DNA from: Medicago truncatula | Lineage: Eukaryota; Streptophyta; Magnoliopsida; Fabales; Fabaceae | DNA length: 64,000 nucleotides | Assembly (NCBI RefSeq): GCF_003473485.1 | Contig: NC_053045.1 | Span: 38,538,494 to 38,602,493, forward strand | Reading direction: 5' to 3' | Shown here: piece after piece, positions 59,269-64,000 of the stretch | Numbering within the stretch: position 1 is the first letter of the stretch | Layout: every line of letters starts with the position of its first letter | Program-made: the position numbers and the translations under genes | Notes under the pieces: generated by a model | Databases searched by the model: none | What the model was told of the DNA's origin: nothing | Seen by the model: the letters and a program-made list of their open reading frames with translations, nothing else

Positions 59269-60323
59269 GGCTTTAATATGTGTTTCGTCCCTCCAATTAG
59301 GGGTCATTTAAAAATTTGTCTGTAATCGTTAATCCTTGCAAATTACCATTACAAAGTTTAATCATTTAAAATTTCGTCCCTACACCACTTAATTACTGTC
59401 ACGTCATCAAATTAGCAAAATGTCATGGGAATGGACAAAATTACCCTCATCATCCTTCTTAGATCTTCATCTTTACCACAATCCAACAATCTTCATCATC
59501 AACATCAATCCTTCATCTCTCCCATTGAACATTATAATCAACAACAAACACAAATCCAGATTTTTTTTTTCCTGTGAGCAACATAATGTTCATCTTAGTG
59601 TGTTATAGAGCCTACCATCCTTCGCATCGCACGGTCAAAGCACCAAAAGCAATTTGCTTCATTCTCAATAAGAATAACCAAAGGTGGGCAAATATCATTC
59701 ATTCCTGCACTTTAACATTAAAAATTGAAAGGTATAGTCATCTACCTTATACGTAACCAATATCATTGTCCAACCAACCATAAATCGATAGAGCATCCCA
59801 AAGTTCTGCTTGATTAGCTTCAATTTCATTACAAGGATCTATGAATGATCTATCAATACTTAAATTGACAAGATGATTAAGTTATGTTGAGGTGGTGTTG
59901 TTGGATCTGTTGAGGTGGTGTTGAAGGAAGTTGTTGGTGGTGGTGTTGGGTTCGTTGATGAGAATGAAGAATGTGGTGGTTGTTGTTGGTGGTGGTGGAG
60001 GGGAGAAAAGTGAAGATGAAGCGAGAAGAAGAAGAGGGAATCGACGTTTAGGTGAATCAATGTTTTTTTTTTTTTTCAATTTGGGAATGAATATCCGGTA
60101 AGAAGAAGAAGATGAAGACAGGGGCAAAAATGTCATTTCACGTGTGGGTTGGCCAATTAACAAAGTCACGTCATCAAATTAATGACGTGGCAGTCATTAA
60201 GTGGGTCAAGGGACGAAATTTTAAATGATTAAACTTTGCAAGACTAATTTGCTAGGATTAACGATTACAATGATGAATTTTTAAATGACCCATAATTGCA
60301 GGGACGAAACACATATTAAAGCC
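59269..60323. mobile_element. Mutator-like TIR element, 1.06 kb, 9-bp TSD
   Basis: The ends read GGCTTTAATATGTGTTTCGT and its inverse. The inverted match covers about 140 bp, including TTAATCCT/AGGATTAA and ATCATTTAAAATTTCGTCCC. TTGTAAATT flanks both sides (59260-59268 and 60324-60332). The interior has a GGTGGTG/GTTGTT-rich section on the plus strand (Thr/Pro/Ser-rich frames on the minus) of unknown origin. No transposase. Confidence 0.88.
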
Positions 60324-60332
60324 TTGTAAATT

Positions 60333-61740
60333 CAAAAACAAAACAACGACTCTTCAAAATAATAATGAAAATTATGAAATTGAAATTGTTTACCATTTCA
60401 TAATAAAACCAATTGTTTATCGTATCATTTCATACAAATTAAACCATTTTTAGTATGATCCTAACGACCTTAAATTGATTTATAAAAGAACAATCTAATT
60501 GCCAAAAGGTTAGAATTAAGCCACAAATCACACATATTTTTAGGCAAACAAGATTTTGATATAAAACAAACAACACAAGTATTAGGTTCTTGTATTAGGT
60601 CTACTCCAAGTACTACGAGGTGTAATGCATGAAAATAAATGACGTTGGTCCGAGTCAATAAACTCTTATACTACCATATTATGACTACTAACCCTTACAA
60701 ATAAGCCTATAAGGCAGTGGTATTGGTGTATCACTCTTTATAAATTTATTTCAAACCTTATTTTAATTTATTTACGGTGAAGGATAACGTTATCTTCATG
60801 TATTGACGCCTTAATGTATTTACGCAACAGAGTAAAAGTCGCTCTTCTTGGTATGAATGCAATTTCAAAATATAGCGTTATCTTCATGAATGAATTTAAT
60901 TTACTACTAAATTTACTAACTTCATAGTCTAGAATTAATGAAGTGAAAAGAGTGCAAATTATTGGTTCTTCACTTAATTAATGTAGAATATTTGGTAAAT
61001 AGAAGATCGAGTTCCAAAGTTACTCCCAAAGTATACGAAGGTAATTTTTAGAACAAGAATTCTTCCAAGAGACATTTCCATCTTGAACACAGGTTTGAAA
61101 ATAAATATTACTATATGTTTGTAGAGAGATACATGGTATTCCCAAATTTCTAGGGGAAAAAAACAATAGTAAGGTAGGTAAGTCTTAACTTAACGGTATT
61201 TCAAAAATAAAATAAAAGTCTTATCTTTTCATAGGCATCGAATTGAACCTAAGATATTTGTGTGTGCATTTTCACGAGGTGTTTGATAGATTTCACTTGG
61301 GTGTCATTATTTGACTTTTGGTGTCATTGATGTCTTTGGTGTAATTTAGATAGAGATAATGATGGATGAATGATTAAAATAAATTATTTAGATGAGAGAG
61401 AATGATTGATTAAGAGAGATAAGATCAAATGCACAAAAGACCAATGACACCTAAGTGAAACACGTGTTTGAAAAAAAAAACATTAGCACGTGTCAAAAAA
61501 ATTATATAAATACAAAGAAGGGTTTTTTTTTTGGCGCATCTGCATCTCTTTGTCTTGTTCGCGCTTTGTGGTGGCGGTAGCTGTAAAGGTGTACTTAACT
61601 TTGACTCACAAATCCATAGGTACTTCACTCCTCTTTTCTCCCACCTTAGGATAAAATTTTACCTTTAATAATTTATGATGATATGATGCAATCAATTCAT
61701 TAATATGCTTTAATTTGTGTTTTTGGCTTTTTCTATAGTT
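60333..61740. other. Intergenic
   Basis: AT-rich sequence with no recognised gene. The last few hundred bases, from about 61490 (TATAAATAC at about 61504), may contain a promoter and a non-coding first exon for the downstream gene. Confidence 0.45.
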
Positions 61741-61750
61741 TTGCCCTAAA

Positions 61751-62640
61751 AATAAATATTATTGTTGTTTGTGTTTTCGGAACGGATCTTCTCCGGTGGA
61801 AGTTTCATTAAATTAAGTCTAGTAAAAATCTTTATCATTCAATTATGTCTCATCGATGAGATCTAGATTCTTTTTTGAAAGGGTGTCATCGATGAGATCG
61901 AGATCTTGAATGACGAAGATTGTAGCAGAAAATTTTCATTGTAGATGATCGTTCTGTATTGCGAAGGAACGAATCATCTCCATGGAAATTTCACTCAAGG
62001 AGATCTAGTAAAAATCCAACCATTCAATAATAAGTTATTGAGTGGTTGTGATTCAACAACGAAGAATTTCCACATGAGAGGATTTGTTTTTGTGCTGTGG
62101 CGGCGAGGTAAAATTAGGGTTTCTTCCTTTCCTTTTATATGATGAGAAAATGATGGTATTTGTGGAGAATTGAATTAAAGTTGAATTAAAGTAACGTTTC
62201 TTTGGCACAAAATCTGAGCAGTGAATGTATATACAATTTCTGATTTATTATATTGTTTTTTCCACTAATAATAAATATTATTGTTGTCTATGTTTTTGAA
62301 ACGGATCTTGTCCAATGGAAGATTCGCTAAAGTAAGTCTAGTAAAAATCTTCATCATTCAATTATGTCTCATCGATGCAATTGAGATACTTGAGTGACAA
62401 AGATTTTGTGATCGAAAATTTCCACCGGAGCTGATTTGTTTCCGTGGAGGAACGAATCATCTCAATGAAAATTTCACTTGAGAAAATTTAGTAAAAATCC
62501 CACCGTTCAAATAATAATATTTTGAGTGGTTAAGATTCCATGACAGAGATTTTTCATTTGAGAGAATTTGTTCCTGTGTTGCATCGACGAGGTAATATTA
62601 GGGTTTCTTTCTTTTCAACTATATGATGAGAAAAGCGAAG
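61751..62640 (+). repeat. Diverged ~519-bp tandem duplication upstream of the 124-aa gene
   Basis: The segment starting AATAAATATTATTGTTGT at 61751 is repeated from 62270 (offset 519). Shared blocks include ACGGATCTT, TCTAGTAAAAATCTT, CATTCAATTATGTCTCATCG, GGAACGAATCATCTC and ATTAGGGTTTCTT. The first unit runs to about 62150 in recognisable form, the second to about 62640. It probably lies in a leader intron or promoter. Confidence 0.85.
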
Positions 62641-62866
62641 TATTTATGGAGAATCAAATTCGTAAGTGTACACAAAATTCAATACCAACATTGTTTGTAT
62701 CAATGATTTATGATTTCTATATTATTTTTCTTTTCTCGATTCTGACACCACACACATCTGAGTTGTATTTTATACGATACCAAATACACCTTTAGTGTCT
62801 AAATAATACCGATATTAAATTATATCTAACTTTAACAATGGTGTGTGTAGCTAAAACTCGGTTCAA

Positions 62867-63241
62867 ATGGATCCTTGCAAGGAAAAACAAGCTGCAGTGG
62901 AAGTGAATGTTACTCTCAATGGTGTTTCCTCTCTAAAAGCTACAAGAAAGGAGCATGCAACATATTGTGTAACTCCTGGTCACACTATGAGAGAGAGTGT
63001 TGATTTGGAAGCTCAATCAACTCTGACATTGACAGGGGTTAGGAAACAACTGAGTGACACCCACATTGATTCCGACAGTGAAAATGGTAGCCCTCGAACA
63101 CCTAAGGGTGTTCTTTTCAACCCTTTTGCTCCTGGTCCTGAAGACATGGTGCGTGCTCCACAGTCTCGCAAGTATCATGAAGATGTGAGGGACAAAATTG
63201 TTCGCAAACTTCAGTTTTGCTCCTCTCCTCCCAAACCATGA
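62867..63241 (+). CDS. Uncharacterised plant protein with FNPFAPGPEDM motif
   Basis: A 124-residue protein in a single coding exon. The start ATG follows a TGTGTGTAG acceptor-like sequence at 62850, so a leader intron is likely. The N-terminal half is Ser/Thr-rich and polar. The C-terminal part has the ordered motif SPRTPKGVLFNPFAPGPEDM, then APQSRKY and VRDKIVRKLQF. I recall similar TPK...F-PFAPGP...AP--KKY...RKLNF tails in small uncharacterised plant proteins, but cannot name the family with confidence. There is no signal peptide, membrane segment or catalytic motif. The TP and SP sites could be phosphorylated. Codon use and the conserved block argue for a real gene. Confidence 0.8.
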   Translation: MDPCKEKQAAVEVNVTLNGVSSLKATRKEHATYCVTPGHTMRESVDLEAQSTLTLTGVRKQLSDTHIDSDSENGSPRTPKGVLFNPFAPGPEDMVRAPQSRKYHEDVRDKIVRKLQFCSSPPKP

Positions 63242-64000
63242 GCTACTGCAATAACTTCTTTTTGCTTTTTCTGTACGTGTTGTTTTGAATGGTTTTATAG
63301 TTTTACAGTGAACAATTGCATCTGACCAGGCCAATAAATAGATGTAACATTAGCAGTAGCAGCAACTTATGAAGTACTGTACACTACTATTGATGTTAGA
63401 CTGTTTTCTTTACAATGAAATACGTTGTAGTGCTAAATAAATCATTTCTCTATTTATTCACAATGCTTTACTTTTTCGCCACGTGTTTTTGATATCATAT
63501 ATGTTGGCCACTTATCTATTATTGGCCGTTCCAACTCTTTGGAAGGATAGTGTTTGTCAAGATATTTGTAGAATTGCGTTATTTGAACATCAAAATACAT
63601 ATAAATCTTGATGTAAAAGTATCACTTCTCTAATAACTAAAGCATGGGACAGGTGTTATATCTACAAAAAAAGGAGCGGAGTGCTTCAGGTGCTGTGCAA
63701 TTTCTTGCAATCCTCATATTGTGTTGAGCACTATATTATTTATAGAAGCAACATCTACATATGAAAGTTTGTTAGCTTGCATTGGAGAGCACCCAGTGCA
63801 ACAACAAAAGCGTCGTAAATATTAAGTCAGATGGCTTTATATCCTAACAACATTAAGAAGTATATGCACATTACAAATTCAGGATTGAATTATACTTGGT
63901 CTCTACCAATAGAACTTTTCTTTTTCCAATGGAAGGAAAATTAGAAGCAGCGTGACAAGTATTGTAACTACTAGACAATCTAAGAGCATGATATCCCTTT
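63242..64000. other. 3' region of the last gene and spacer
   Basis: CAATAAATAG near 63332 and GCTAAATAAATC near 63432 are possible polyadenylation signals. No further gene was recognised up to the window edge. Confidence 0.5.

Noticed and set aside
59860..60169. Two overlapping minus-strand frames rich in Thr, Pro and Ser, considered as a gene
   Set aside because: They lie wholly within a TIR element and derive from a low-complexity GGTGGTG-rich stretch; kept only as a possible captured segment.

Overview
This is a stretch of eukaryotic plant nuclear DNA. The genes have GT-AG introns, the intergenic DNA is AT-rich, and the gene families are plant-specific (VOZ transcription factor, UGT79-type glycosyltransferases, P-class PPR, RH29-type helicase). 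The repeat content (an Au-type SINE, a second tRNA-like SINE, RTE and L1 LINE fragments, Ty1-copia relics, many TIR elements) and the gene sequences suggest a papilionoid legume of the Medicago/Trifolium type. The species is an inference.

Layout. 1-2.9 kb: non-coding DNA with a copia reverse-transcriptase relic. 2.96-5.26 kb (+): an OPA3-like gene whose first intron holds, on the opposite strand, an intron-containing but 3'-truncated NFD2-like (RNase III-family) copy. 7.1-10.6 kb (+): a VOZ transcription factor with an in-frame 30-nt repeat expansion in its conserved C-terminal domain. 11.7-32.5 kb (-): a dispersed family of three UGT79-like genes (two intact, one truncated and frameshifted), separated by about 16 kb of repeats, relic copia and LINE pieces, an organelle-like segment, a PPR pseudogene and a T2/S-like RNase pseudogene. 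34.0-40.2 kb (-): a complete 13-exon acyl-CoA oxidase 3 (ACX3) gene. 40.2-48.6 kb: repeats, LTR-like DNA and a decayed L1 LINE. 48.6-57.8 kb (+): a complete 11-exon DEAD-box helicase of the RH29/Dbp10/DDX54 type, with SINE, copia and TIR insertions in its introns. 62.9-63.2 kb (+): a small uncharacterised protein gene, preceded by a roughly 0.5-kb tandem duplication.

The genes do not form one pathway. They are separate housekeeping or regulatory genes (mitochondrial OPA3-like, peroxisomal beta-oxidation, ribosome biogenesis, transcription) plus one specialised-metabolism glycosyltransferase cluster. The main large-scale pattern is repeated insertion of short non-autonomous Mutator-like elements: seven insertions have both ends and an exact 9-bp target-site duplication visible. 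The best candidates for follow-up are the antisense NFD2-like copy nested in the OPA3-like intron, the recent conversion tract and Gln-to-Arg donor-site change in the UGT pair, the VOZ repeat expansion, and the S-like RNase relic. I found no clear sign of an entirely new multi-gene system.
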